64,000 nt of DNA from Acidobacteriota bacterium (GTDB lineage: Bacteria; Acidobacteriota; Vicinamibacteria; Vicinamibacterales; UBA2999): the NCBI GenBank assembly GCA_030697165.1, contig JAUYQQ010000001.1, forward strand, positions 124,001-188,000. The letters run 5' to 3'. Every line of letters starts with the position of its first letter. The first letter of the stretch is position 1. The notes below the pieces were generated by a model. The model saw only the letters and a program-made list of their open reading frames with translations, did no database searches and had not been told where the DNA came from. Positions 51,916-59,559 of the stretch are shown here, piece by piece. A program made the position numbers and the translations under genes.

Positions 51916-52708
51916 CCGCGAAGTACTTATCCATGCGCTTGAACATCACGCTGGCGACAACTAGCAGGGTGATGATCAGCGCACCTGAGGTGGCGACCAG
52001 CGTCCAGTCGGGTGCGCGCCCAAACAGAAGAATCGACCGCAGGCCTTCAACAATGGCGGTCAGCGGGTTCAACATGAAGAACGGGTGATACCGTTCATTG
52101 ACCGCCGACAGCGGATAGGCCACCGGCGTCAGGTACAGCCACAACTGCAGGCCGATCTGCACCACCGGGTTGACGTCGCGGTAAAACACGTTGACCGACG
52201 AAGTGACCAGCGTGATGCCGACGGCGAACGCCACCAGCATGACGATGAACAAGGGCAACAGCAGCGCCCACGGCCCCGGGGCGACGCCGTAATAGACCAT
52301 CAGCAACGCGAACAGGCCGGCCGAAGCGGTCAAGTCCACCAGCCGCGAGCCGACCTGCGCCAGCGGCACGATTTCCCTCGGGAAGTAGGTCTTGGTGACG
52401 ATGTTCCGGTAGGTGATCAGGCTGAGGGTGCCGGAGTTCACCGAGTTGGAGAAGAAGAACCAGGGCACCAGCGCGGCGTAAGCAAAGAGCGGATAGGGCG
52501 CCCCGCCCGACGGGATGGCCGCCAATCGAGAAAACACCAACGTGAACACCGCCATCGTCGCCAGCGGCTGCGCGATGGCCCAGCCAATGCCGAAGAGCGA
52601 CTGGGTGTAGCGGCCCTTGACCTCGCGACGCGTGAGGTTCATGAGCAGCTCCCAATACGCGGCCCACGAAATGCGTTCGGGCCGATCGGACAGCTCAGTC
52701 AAGCGCAA
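51905..52708 (-). CDS. wzm: ABC-2 type polysaccharide export permease (Wzm)
   Basis: The 267-residue protein has the ABC-2 signature LLMNLTRREVKGRYTQSLFGIGWAIAQPL, then about six membrane segments, with PLAQVGSRLVDLTASAGLFALLMVYYG and a late RDVNPVVQIGLQLWLYLTPVAYPLSAV that is typical of O-antigen permeases. The assigned start is TTG at 52708; the ATG at 52642 would remove 22 residues. It forms the channel for undecaprenyl-linked polysaccharide with the adjacent Wzt. It overlaps the end of the carbamoyltransferase gene by 14 bases. Confidence 0.9.
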   Translation of the reverse strand: MRLTELSDRPERISWAAYWELLMNLTRREVKGRYTQSLFGIGWAIAQPLATMAVFTLVFSRLAAIPSGGAPYPLFAYAALVPWFFFSNSVNSGTLSLITYRNIVTKTYFPREIVPLAQVGSRLVDLTASAGLFALLMVYYGVAPGPWALLLPLFIVMLVAFAVGITLVTSSVNVFYRDVNPVVQIGLQLWLYLTPVAYPLSAVNERYHPFFMLNPLTAIVEGLRSILLFGRAPDWTLVATSGALIITLLVVASVMFKRMDKYFADVI

Positions 52709-54605
52709 ACTCTGATTTCCAGGATTCGTCTACGGGCATGGGGCCCTGCGCGGAACGCTCGATGATGAAGTTCTCCAACACGAGCACGTCCATGTGCGTG
52801 CGCTGGAAGCAGCGGTAGGCATCCTCCGGCGTGCACACGATGGGTTCGCCTCGCACGTTGAACGAGGTGTTGACGATCACCGGGCAGCCGGTCCGCCGGT
52901 TGAACGCCTCGACGATCTCGTAATACAAGCCGTTCACGCCCGGCCGCACGGTCTGGATGCGGGCGGAGAAATCGACGTGCGTGATCGAGGGCACGGTCGA
53001 GCGCAGCACGCTCAGCTTCTCGATGCCCCAGAGCGAGCCGGCCTCGGCAGGCACCGGCAGGCGGCGCGACTGCTGGACGTCGGCCACCATCAGCATGTAA
53101 GGGCTGTCGCCGTCGAGCTCGAACCAGTCGGCGACGCGATCGCGCAGCACCGTTGGCGCGAACGGCCGGAACGACTCGCGGAACTTGATCTTGAGGTTCA
53201 GGATCGACTGCATCTTCGTCGAGCGCGCGTCGGCGATGATCGACCGGCCACCAAGGGCGCGCGGACCAAACTCCATGCGACCCTGCAGCAGGCCGATGAC
53301 GTTCTCGGAAGCGAGCAACGCCGCCACTTCGTCGGCGACCGCCGGGGGTTCGAATCGCCGGGCGACAATGCCCCGACTGTCGATGAACGCTTGAATTTCT
53401 GCCTCGCTGAATTGAGGTCCCAAGAACGATCCACTCATGCCGTCGGAATACTTAGGGGGGCTGGGAGAGCTGGGGGGCTGGGGCTTGCCCGCCGTAGCCT
53501 TGGCGAAGGCGGGGCGCACCCAAGTCCCGGCGGCCTCCGGACTTACCCTCGGCTGGTTCAGGTGGCGATGCCAGATGCTCATGGCCACGCCGAGTGCGCC
53601 GCCGGCGTCACCGGCGGCCGGCTGCACGAACACCTGGTCGAACGGGCCTTCCCGCAAGATGCGGCCGTTGCCGACGCAGTTCAACGCCACGCCACCCGCG
53701 AGACACAGATCGCGCATGCCGGTTTCGCGGTGCGCGAAGGCGGTCATCTTCAGCATGACCTCCTCGGTGATTTCCTGGATCGAGCGCGCCAGGTCCATCT
53801 CGCGTTGCGTGAGCGGACTCTCGGGCGCGCGCGCCGGGCCGCCCAGCACGTGCTCCATCTTTGTCCCGGTCATCGTCAGACCGGCCGCGTAGGTGAAGTA
53901 CTCCTGGTTCAACCACAGGCTGCCATCGTCTCGAATCTCGATCAGCTGGTCCTTGATGGTCTTGACGAATGACGGCTCGCCGTATGGGGCGAGGCCCATG
54001 ACCTTGTACTCGCCGGAGTTCACCTTGAAGCCGGCGAAGTAGGTAAACGCCGAGTAGAGCAGTCCGAGCGAGTGCGGGAAGCGTTGCTCGCGCAGGATCT
54101 CGAGGTCGTGACCCTTACCGACGCCGATGGAAGAGGTCGCCCACTCGCCCACGCCGTCAATCGTCACCACCGCCGCCTGCTCGAACGGCGACGGGTAGAA
54201 GGCGGAGGCGGCATGCGACTCGTGATGTTCGCCGAACAACACGTCGGCCTGGCAGCCCTCGAGATGGTCGCGGATGTCGTCGGCCATCCACAGCTTTTCG
54301 CTGAGCCACAGCGGCATGGCCATCAAGTAGGATTTGAGGCCCGCCGGCGCCGATGCCACGTAGGTTTCGAGCAGGCGCTCGAACTTGACCAGCGGCTTCT
54401 CGTAGAACCCGACGTGATCGAGCTGGCTGGCCGAGATGCCGGCTTCCGCCAGGCAATAGGCCACCGCGCGCGACGGGAACGCCGGGTCGTGCTTCTTGCG
54501 CGTGAAGCGCTCCTCCTGCGCCGCGGCCACGATGCGGCCGTCTTCCACGAGGCACGCGGCCGAGTCGTGGTAGTAGGCGGAGATGCCGAGAATGCGCGTG
54601 GGCAC
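52695..54605 (-). CDS. NodU/CmcH/SxtI-type carbamoyltransferase (contains repeat insertion)
   Basis: The 636-residue protein starts from GTG as (V)PTRILGISAYYHDSAACLVEDG, the carbamoyltransferase N-terminus. GEHHESHAASAFYPSPF supplies the His pair of the kinase-like carbamoyl-adenylate domain. LCLAGGVALNCVGNG and MEFGPRALGGRSIIAD mark the central and C-terminal parts. It uses carbamoyl phosphate and ATP to carbamoylate a hydroxyl. Residues about 355-389 are an in-frame insert containing the RPAFAKATAGKP repeat. The size is otherwise normal for the family. DUF5989-like and SxtJ-like genes follow upstream. Confidence 0.92.
   Translation of the reverse strand: MPTRILGISAYYHDSAACLVEDGRIVAAAQEERFTRKKHDPAFPSRAVAYCLAEAGISASQLDHVGFYEKPLVKFERLLETYVASAPAGLKSYLMAMPLWLSEKLWMADDIRDHLEGCQADVLFGEHHESHAASAFYPSPFEQAAVVTIDGVGEWATSSIGVGKGHDLEILREQRFPHSLGLLYSAFTYFAGFKVNSGEYKVMGLAPYGEPSFVKTIKDQLIEIRDDGSLWLNQEYFTYAAGLTMTGTKMEHVLGGPARAPESPLTQREMDLARSIQEITEEVMLKMTAFAHRETGMRDLCLAGGVALNCVGNGRILREGPFDQVFVQPAAGDAGGALGVAMSIWHRHLNQPRVSPEAAGTWVRPAFAKATAGKPQPPSSPSPPKYSDGMSGSFLGPQFSEAEIQAFIDSRGIVARRFEPPAVADEVAALLASENVIGLLQGRMEFGPRALGGRSIIADARSTKMQSILNLKIKFRESFRPFAPTVLRDRVADWFELDGDSPYMLMVADVQQSRRLPVPAEAGSLWGIEKLSVLRSTVPSITHVDFSARIQTVRPGVNGLYYEIVEAFNRRTGCPVIVNTSFNVRGEPIVCTPEDAYRCFQRTHMDVLVLENFIIERSAQGPMPVDESWKSEFALD
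53441..53516 (-). repeat. Palindromic interspersed repeat inserted in frame in the carbamoyltransferase
   Basis: At 53486-53516 the minus strand encodes residues 364-374 (RPAFAKATAGK). On the DNA level GCCTT (53497-53501) and AAGGC (53506-53510) form a perfect hairpin with a 4-base loop, nested in GCCCGCC (53487-53493) and GGCGGGG (53508-53514), which match at six of seven positions. Bases 53441-53485 add a proline/serine-rich stretch (QPPSSPSPPKYSDG). The whole segment is absent from what I remember of family members. I recall the translated motif as a common repeat in Acidobacteriota proteins. Confidence 0.65.
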
Positions 54606-54619
54606 GAACTAGAACCGAA

Positions 54620-54778
54620 CTAGAACAAGGTGTAGATGAACGGGGCAACGGCGCTCGTCTGCGAGAAGACGATCAGCATGCCGAACAGCACGAAGACGAT
54701 CACGATCGGCAGCAGCCAGTATTTCTTCTCGGCCATCAGGAACTGCCAGAACTCTTTGAGTACGCGGCTTTTTGCCAT
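54620..54778 (-). CDS. DUF5989-like small membrane protein (SxtK-like position)
   Basis: The 52-residue protein (MAKSRVLKEFWQFLMAEKKY and on) has one membrane helix, LLPIVIVFVLFGMLIVFSQ, followed by TSAVAPFIYTLF, the typical end of DUF5989 proteins. The pattern of a basic amphipathic start, one helix and the APFIYTLF tail is distinctive. It lies between carbamoyltransferase and SxtJ-like genes, the same neighbourhood that I recall for saxitoxin-type sxtI-sxtJ-sxtK genes. It may anchor or regulate the carbamoyltransferase; no function is shown. Two bases separate it from the SxtJ-like stop. An in-frame extension to 55090 is spurious. Confidence 0.8.
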   Translation of the reverse strand: MAKSRVLKEFWQFLMAEKKYWLLPIVIVFVLFGMLIVFSQTSAVAPFIYTLF

Positions 54779-54780
54779 GG

Positions 54781-55176
54781 TTAATACATCCTCAAGTAGT
54801 GATTCCGATCGCGGTAGCGAGGCGGGTACGCCTGCCACCCCTGCCAACTCGAACGGCGACGGCCGAGCGGGTCGCGGCCGATCAACCGCCACGTCAAACT
54901 GAGTGGCACGAAGACGAGGGTGAATGCGACGGTCAGAATGACCCGCGCGTTGATGTGGCCAAGCGCGATGGCCATGCGCCACCACGCCTTGCTCGGCCAG
55001 TACAGCAACGCCGGCCGCAGGTAGCCAAGTACCACCAGAACGGCGCCAACGGCGCTCAGAATCTGGGCGGCGAGCATGCGCTGGCGCCACAACGCGAACG
55101 CTGCGATCAGCATCAGGACCGTGCCGACCGAGAGCCCGAAAGCACGTTCTGGATTCGCCGGGCCTTTAGCCTTCAT
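54781..55176 (-). CDS. SxtJ-like membrane protein
   Basis: The 131-residue protein has an N-terminal E-R-x-F-G-L-S-V-G motif followed by hydrophobic segments VLMLIAAFALW, ILSAVGAVLVVLGYL and VILTVAFTLVFVPL. PSKAWWRMAIALGHINARVIL is the characteristic region of SxtJ-family proteins. The tail is basic (WRLIGRDPLGRRR). The function of SxtJ is unknown to me. The ATG overlaps the SGNH gene stop (ATGA). The set of carbamoyltransferase, DUF5989-like and SxtJ-like genes is a recurring neighbourhood. Confidence 0.82.
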   Translation of the reverse strand: MKAKGPANPERAFGLSVGTVLMLIAAFALWRQRMLAAQILSAVGAVLVVLGYLRPALLYWPSKAWWRMAIALGHINARVILTVAFTLVFVPLSLTWRLIGRDPLGRRRSSWQGWQAYPPRYRDRNHYLRMY

Positions 55177-56240
55177 TGCCGGGCCTGCCCCGCCTCAGCC
55201 ACGACCTCGGCCACTGTACCGGCCAGCGCCGCCGCCACCATGCGATTGCCGTCGACCGTCAAGTGCATCTCGTCAAACGAGTGATCGTTGTTGGCCAGGT
55301 CAACGGTCGTCCCCATCGCCACGTATTTCACGCGGCGCTCATCAGCGAACTTGCGTTGCAGCATTTTTTCGAGCTCGGCCTGCTGGTGCAGGTGACGCGC
55401 GCTGCGCTTGTTGTTGGGCGGAAAGAACGGTTGCCCGACTGCCACCACGTGCTTGCCCCGTGACAGCGCAAACTCGATCGCCACCAATTGCGAACGGCAG
55501 TAGGGCGCCCACGGATGCTCACAGCCGGTTTCGGCATCGTCGGGGACAGACCGCGGCGGCGAATCCGACAAGCCTTGCAGCTGCTGTTCGAGGGCCTGAC
55601 CCGCGCCGGCAGCGGCGTTCAACAAGCCCGCCGCTCCCCTGGCGGTCACGCCGGGCCGGAACACCGTTTTCTTGTCGTAGGCGTAGGCCTCACTCGGCGC
55701 ACCGTTGTTCAGGAGCGCCGCCGCCTTCTCTCGAAACACCATGGGAAAGATCGGCAGGTAGCCGGTCAGCCGGTAGATTGGCGATTCGTGCCGGAACACC
55801 TGCGTGTTGGCGTCGGGTGGATTAAAGGGCACGTCGTTGTATCCCTCGTAGAGGAGCACCACGTCGTAGTTGAGCCAGAGGTAGTCTTCGAGCGTGTAGC
55901 GGAACGAGTAAGCGCCCTCGTTGTTGTACGCAAGGTTGGCAACGGTCACCGGCGGCAGGCCGGGACGCTTGCGCAATTCGCTTTCGAGCACGGCAGGGAT
56001 CGCCTGTTCCCAGGTGACACCGTAGCCAAACGCTGTGCTGCCGCCAAGCATCGCAAGCCGCACTTCGCCGGGGCGCTTCGCCGGTAAGCCAGGACCGCGA
56101 TAGCCCCACAGGTTGTAGCCGGCCGATTTCTCGAACCGGCTGTGCATGACGACATCCACGGCCAGCAGGGCGCCGCCCGTCAGTAGCGACGCGATCGCGA
56201 TCGCCACGACCGCAAACAGTACACGTTTGCGGCGGGTCAC
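55173..56240 (-). CDS. SGNH/GDSL-family hydrolase, membrane anchored
   Basis: The protein is 355 residues from the GTG at 56240 (GTGA overlap; GGAAG four bases upstream). A basic start and one hydrophobic segment (VLFAVVAIAIASLLTGGALLAVD) act as signal anchor, so the rest is probably extracytoplasmic. LAMLGGSTAFGYGV contains S68 in place of G-D-S. YEGYNDVPF provides block III Asn, and DEMHLTVDGN gives the block V D-x-x-H pair. Such enzymes are esterases or acyltransferases acting on glycans. It precedes the SxtJ-like gene. Confidence 0.85.
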   Translation of the reverse strand: MTRRKRVLFAVVAIAIASLLTGGALLAVDVVMHSRFEKSAGYNLWGYRGPGLPAKRPGEVRLAMLGGSTAFGYGVTWEQAIPAVLESELRKRPGLPPVTVANLAYNNEGAYSFRYTLEDYLWLNYDVVLLYEGYNDVPFNPPDANTQVFRHESPIYRLTGYLPIFPMVFREKAAALLNNGAPSEAYAYDKKTVFRPGVTARGAAGLLNAAAGAGQALEQQLQGLSDSPPRSVPDDAETGCEHPWAPYCRSQLVAIEFALSRGKHVVAVGQPFFPPNNKRSARHLHQQAELEKMLQRKFADERRVKYVAMGTTVDLANNDHSFDEMHLTVDGNRMVAAALAGTVAEVVAEAGQARQ

Positions 56241-58324
56241 AGGGCTTCCGGCGTCCTTTGGCGCCGCCACGCGCGCCCCATCCATACCGCCGCGATCACC
56301 GCGGCGGCCGCGGCCGGTGGCGCCAGCGTGATCGACATGCGGCCGGGATAGTTGTGCGTGTGCACGAAGAGGCCGCTCGCCATGGTGCCGGCAATCAGCA
56401 GCACGATCACCACCGGCAGGCCCTTCAGCACCGGTGCCTGCAACACCGCCAGCACGGCGGCGGCGACGCCCGTGACGACAAAAGCGGCGCGAATGTCGGG
56501 TTGCGGTGGCTCGTTGACCCAGACCAGCGACGCCAGACTGTGCGCGATGCGCGCCCAGACGTCCTCCGACACCACGGTCTGCAGGCGCAAGCCGGTGTCG
56601 TTGTTCTTCAGGCTGGTGCCATAGAAGAGGCTGAAGACGCCGGTGTACCACCACGTCCGCAACATGAACAGCGCGACACCTGCGGCCACCAGGCTGCCGT
56701 AGGCCAGGGCCAGCCGCACACGGGCGCGCGCGAGCGCGGCCATCACGGCCGAGGGGATCGACGACACGCGCAGCGGCAGCAGCAGGACGACCAGCGACGC
56801 CGCGAAGATCAGGTGATTGAGCCGGGTGTAGAACATCAACACCGCCATGGCGGCCCCGGCCAATAACGACGACCAACGGCCGAGGCGCGCCCGCAGCAGG
56901 AAGAACGCTGCGAGGAACGAGAAGCCGGCCGCGACGATCTCCGAGAGCCCCCGTCCAGGGAAGTACCAGATGGTGCCGATGGTAAAAGTCGCCAGGGTCG
57001 CGACCGCGGCGGCAAGGCCTGCACGGTAGCCGGCGCGAGCCTTCGCGAGGTGGAACGCCAGGAGGCCGCCCGAGAGCAAACAGGCGGCGTCGAGGTAGGT
57101 CTCGCCCACGCTCGAGTCGCCGAAGATCAAGTGCAGGCTGCCGGTGACCCAGCGATAGAGCGGCTGGTAATCAAACGCCAGGCTGCCGCCCTCGAGCCAG
57201 TAGCCGTGCATGAAAATGCGATAGCCGGCCACCTGGTATGCCAGCCAGTCATCGCCAGAGTAGGCAGTGAAGCGGCCGATGTCGGCGAAGCTGTGCGCGG
57301 CGAAAAAGGCCAGCCACGGCACCCCGACCAGGAGGAAGGCGCCGCGCAGGTTCCTCCAGCGCAGGCTCACCGGCACCGCGAGGGCCGCCACCAGCGCCGC
57401 GCCGGCAAACCGCTCGATCCGCGGTTCGGTGCCGAGCCACGCGAACACCACGACGGATGCCATTACCCACAGGAGCAACAGTCGCTCGGACTGCAACCAG
57501 CGAAGCGCGAACGCGATCCACCCGATCACCAGGCCGATCACCAGCACGCTGGTCAGTGCGCCAATGAGACCGGCGGCACGATCGAGCGCTCCCGGCGTCC
57601 CGGTCGTGAACGTCGCCGACGACCACGCATCGGCGCCGTTCCAGAGCGGCATCAGCGACCACTGGTCGCCCGTCAGCGTTGCCTGCAGCGCCACGCCATG
57701 GACGCCGGCCGCCAGCGGCACCGAGAGCGTTTCGCCCGGAGCGGCCGTCACCGGCTGCTGGCCCACGGCGCCGGTGATCGTCATGCCATCTGCGGCGGCC
57801 AGGGAGAACGTTCCCGGCTCGTTGACGCGAACCTGGCCGCTCAGCTCGAGCGCGAGGTCAGGCCGCCCTGGATGGATGAAGTCCATCAAGTTAACCCACC
57901 ACGCGGGAAACTCCGCCGCCGCGCGATACGAGCGATCGACGATGGCGGTGCAGGCCGGGGAGTCGTCGCGCCAGTCGGCGCGCACGTCCCAACTGCGCAG
58001 GATGCCCAGCGGTTCGTTGATGCCGATGGTGGCAATCTCGCCGGTGAACGGCGCCGCGGTCGAGAACCGCGCGCACAAGCCCTGGGGCGTCAGCATCAAT
58101 CCGGAGACTTTCAACACCAGCAGCGCGACGATGGCCGCCCGCGCCGGCCAGGTCTCGAGAAACCGCCGGTCGAACCACCACAGCGCCGGCACCAGCAGGC
58201 CGATCACGATCGCTTCCGCGGCGCCCGACAACGGCGCGCCATCGAAGATTCCCAGCACGCGGCCGGGCCATAGCAAGGCGACTGCGGCCAGCAGTGACCA
58301 GGCGGCGGTCAGCACGCGGTCCAC
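56237..58324 (-). CDS. Large membrane protein with extracytoplasmic beta-rich domain
   Basis: The 695-residue protein starts from GTG at 58324. Two to three membrane segments come first, then about 150 residues (residues 90-245) without membrane segments. Part of this (VNEPGTFSLAAADGMTITG) resembles a PA14-type carbohydrate-binding beta sandwich. About ten membrane segments then follow. The GT-C-like body with an inserted extracytoplasmic domain may bind an acceptor glycan. I do not recognise a defined family. It is the first minus-strand gene after the divergent gap at 58325-58365. Confidence 0.7.
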   Translation of the reverse strand: MDRVLTAAWSLLAAVALLWPGRVLGIFDGAPLSGAAEAIVIGLLVPALWWFDRRFLETWPARAAIVALLVLKVSGLMLTPQGLCARFSTAAPFTGEIATIGINEPLGILRSWDVRADWRDDSPACTAIVDRSYRAAAEFPAWWVNLMDFIHPGRPDLALELSGQVRVNEPGTFSLAAADGMTITGAVGQQPVTAAPGETLSVPLAAGVHGVALQATLTGDQWSLMPLWNGADAWSSATFTTGTPGALDRAAGLIGALTSVLVIGLVIGWIAFALRWLQSERLLLLWVMASVVVFAWLGTEPRIERFAGAALVAALAVPVSLRWRNLRGAFLLVGVPWLAFFAAHSFADIGRFTAYSGDDWLAYQVAGYRIFMHGYWLEGGSLAFDYQPLYRWVTGSLHLIFGDSSVGETYLDAACLLSGGLLAFHLAKARAGYRAGLAAAVATLATFTIGTIWYFPGRGLSEIVAAGFSFLAAFFLLRARLGRWSSLLAGAAMAVLMFYTRLNHLIFAASLVVLLLPLRVSSIPSAVMAALARARVRLALAYGSLVAAGVALFMLRTWWYTGVFSLFYGTSLKNNDTGLRLQTVVSEDVWARIAHSLASLVWVNEPPQPDIRAAFVVTGVAAAVLAVLQAPVLKGLPVVIVLLIAGTMASGLFVHTHNYPGRMSITLAPPAAAAAVIAAVWMGRAWRRQRTPEAL
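56245..56249 (-). promoter_or_regulatory. Ribosome binding site for a GTG start
   Basis: GGAAG lies four bases upstream of the GTG at 56240, inside the preceding membrane-protein gene. It fixes the SGNH hydrolase start. Confidence 0.5.
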
Positions 58325-58365
58325 GCTCGCGCGGTGACGGGATGGTAGAGTGAACCACCGACCGC
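58325..58365. promoter_or_regulatory. Divergent intergenic gap
   Basis: Only 41 bases separate the GTG at 58324 (minus) from the ATG at 58366 (plus). No convincing -35/-10 pair or Shine-Dalgarno was seen on either strand. If promoters exist for the two divergent units they must be compact here or lie inside coding sequence. Confidence 0.35.
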
Positions 58366-59544
58366 ATGCGCATTCTTCGCGTGATCACACGCCTCAACAT
58401 CGGCGGCCCGTCGATCCAGGCACTGGCCCTGACGTCGCGACTGGCCGCGCGTGGCGCCACCACCACCCTGCTCCACGGCCGGCTGGGCGAGGGCGAAGGC
58501 GACATGCGATACCTGGCGGCACCGGATGCCAACCTGCAATTCGTGGCCACGCTGCAGCGCGCCATCGCGCCCCTCGACGACTTGCGGACCCTGCGCACGC
58601 TCTATGCGACCATGCGCACGTTCAGGCCGACGCTGGTCCACACGCACATGGCCAAGGCCGGACTGCTCGGCCGCCTGGCGGCGTTCGCCTATAACCTGAC
58701 GCGCGGCGAGGCGCCGAAGACCTGCGTCGTGCACACGTATCACGGGCATGTGCTCGAGGGCTATTTCAGCCGCGTGGTCACCGGCGTGTTCATTGGCCTG
58801 GAGCGGCTGATGGCCAGGTTCACCGACGCCATCGTTGCCATCTCGCCGGCGATTCGCGCCGACCTGCTGGACACGTATCGCATCGGACGACCCGGGCAAT
58901 ACCACGTCGTCCCGCTTGGCTTCGAACTGGCGGCCTTTGCGGCCGTGGACACCGCGGCGCGTCAGCGCGCACGCGCCGAACTGCAGATTGCCGTTGATGC
59001 GCCGGTGCTGGCCACGGTCGGCCGGCTGACCGCCATCAAGAACTACGGCCTGCTGCTCGATGCCGCTCACCTGGTCGCGAGTGGCCACCCCAACCTCGTG
59101 GTGTTGCTGGCCGGCGACGGCGAACTGCGCGCGGATCTGGAAGCGCAAGCGGCCAGGCTGGGCATCACCGCTAACGTGCGCTTCCTGGGCTGGCGCCGCG
59201 ACCTGCCCACCATCTACGCAGCGACCGACGTCTTTGCGCTGACCTCGCGCAACGAAGGCACGCCGGTGGCGCTGATCGAAGCCATGGCGACCGGCGTCCC
59301 GGGGGTCTCGACGGATGTCGGCGGCGTCGGCGACGTGATCGCCAGTTCCTCGATGGGCATCAAGGTCCCCCTCGACGATCCGCACGCGCTCGCCGCAGCA
59401 GTTGAGCGCCTTTTTGCAGATCCCGAACAGCGACGCCGCATGGGCGATGCCGCCCGGGCCCATGTCCTGGCGCGCTACGACATCACGCGCCTCACCAACG
59501 ACATCGATACGCTTTACCAACAACTCCACGCGGGCCGGGCCTGA
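58366..59544 (+). CDS. GT4-family glycosyltransferase
   Basis: The 392-residue protein starts MRILRVITRLNIGGPSIQAL with the GG-x loop of GT4. LVHTHMAKAGLLGRLAAF, VGRLTAIKNYGLLLDAAHLV and SRNEGTPVALIEAMATGVPGVSTDVGG (E-x7-E) complete it. It fits the GT4 enzymes often found at the start of polysaccharide gene sets. It is one of only two plus-strand genes in the window. It stops with TGA directly followed by a GTG for the next gene, so the two form a unit. Confidence 0.92.
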   Translation: MRILRVITRLNIGGPSIQALALTSRLAARGATTTLLHGRLGEGEGDMRYLAAPDANLQFVATLQRAIAPLDDLRTLRTLYATMRTFRPTLVHTHMAKAGLLGRLAAFAYNLTRGEAPKTCVVHTYHGHVLEGYFSRVVTGVFIGLERLMARFTDAIVAISPAIRADLLDTYRIGRPGQYHVVPLGFELAAFAAVDTAARQRARAELQIAVDAPVLATVGRLTAIKNYGLLLDAAHLVASGHPNLVVLLAGDGELRADLEAQAARLGITANVRFLGWRRDLPTIYAATDVFALTSRNEGTPVALIEAMATGVPGVSTDVGGVGDVIASSSMGIKVPLDDPHALAAAVERLFADPEQRRRMGDAARAHVLARYDITRLTNDIDTLYQQLHAGRA

Positions 59545-59559
59545 GTGCCCTCGATTAGA

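Noticed and set aside
54606-54626. Direct repeat GAACTAGAAC in two copies
   Set aside because: It is only 10 bases, spaced by one base, at the end of a small gene. It is probably a local duplication with no wider structure.
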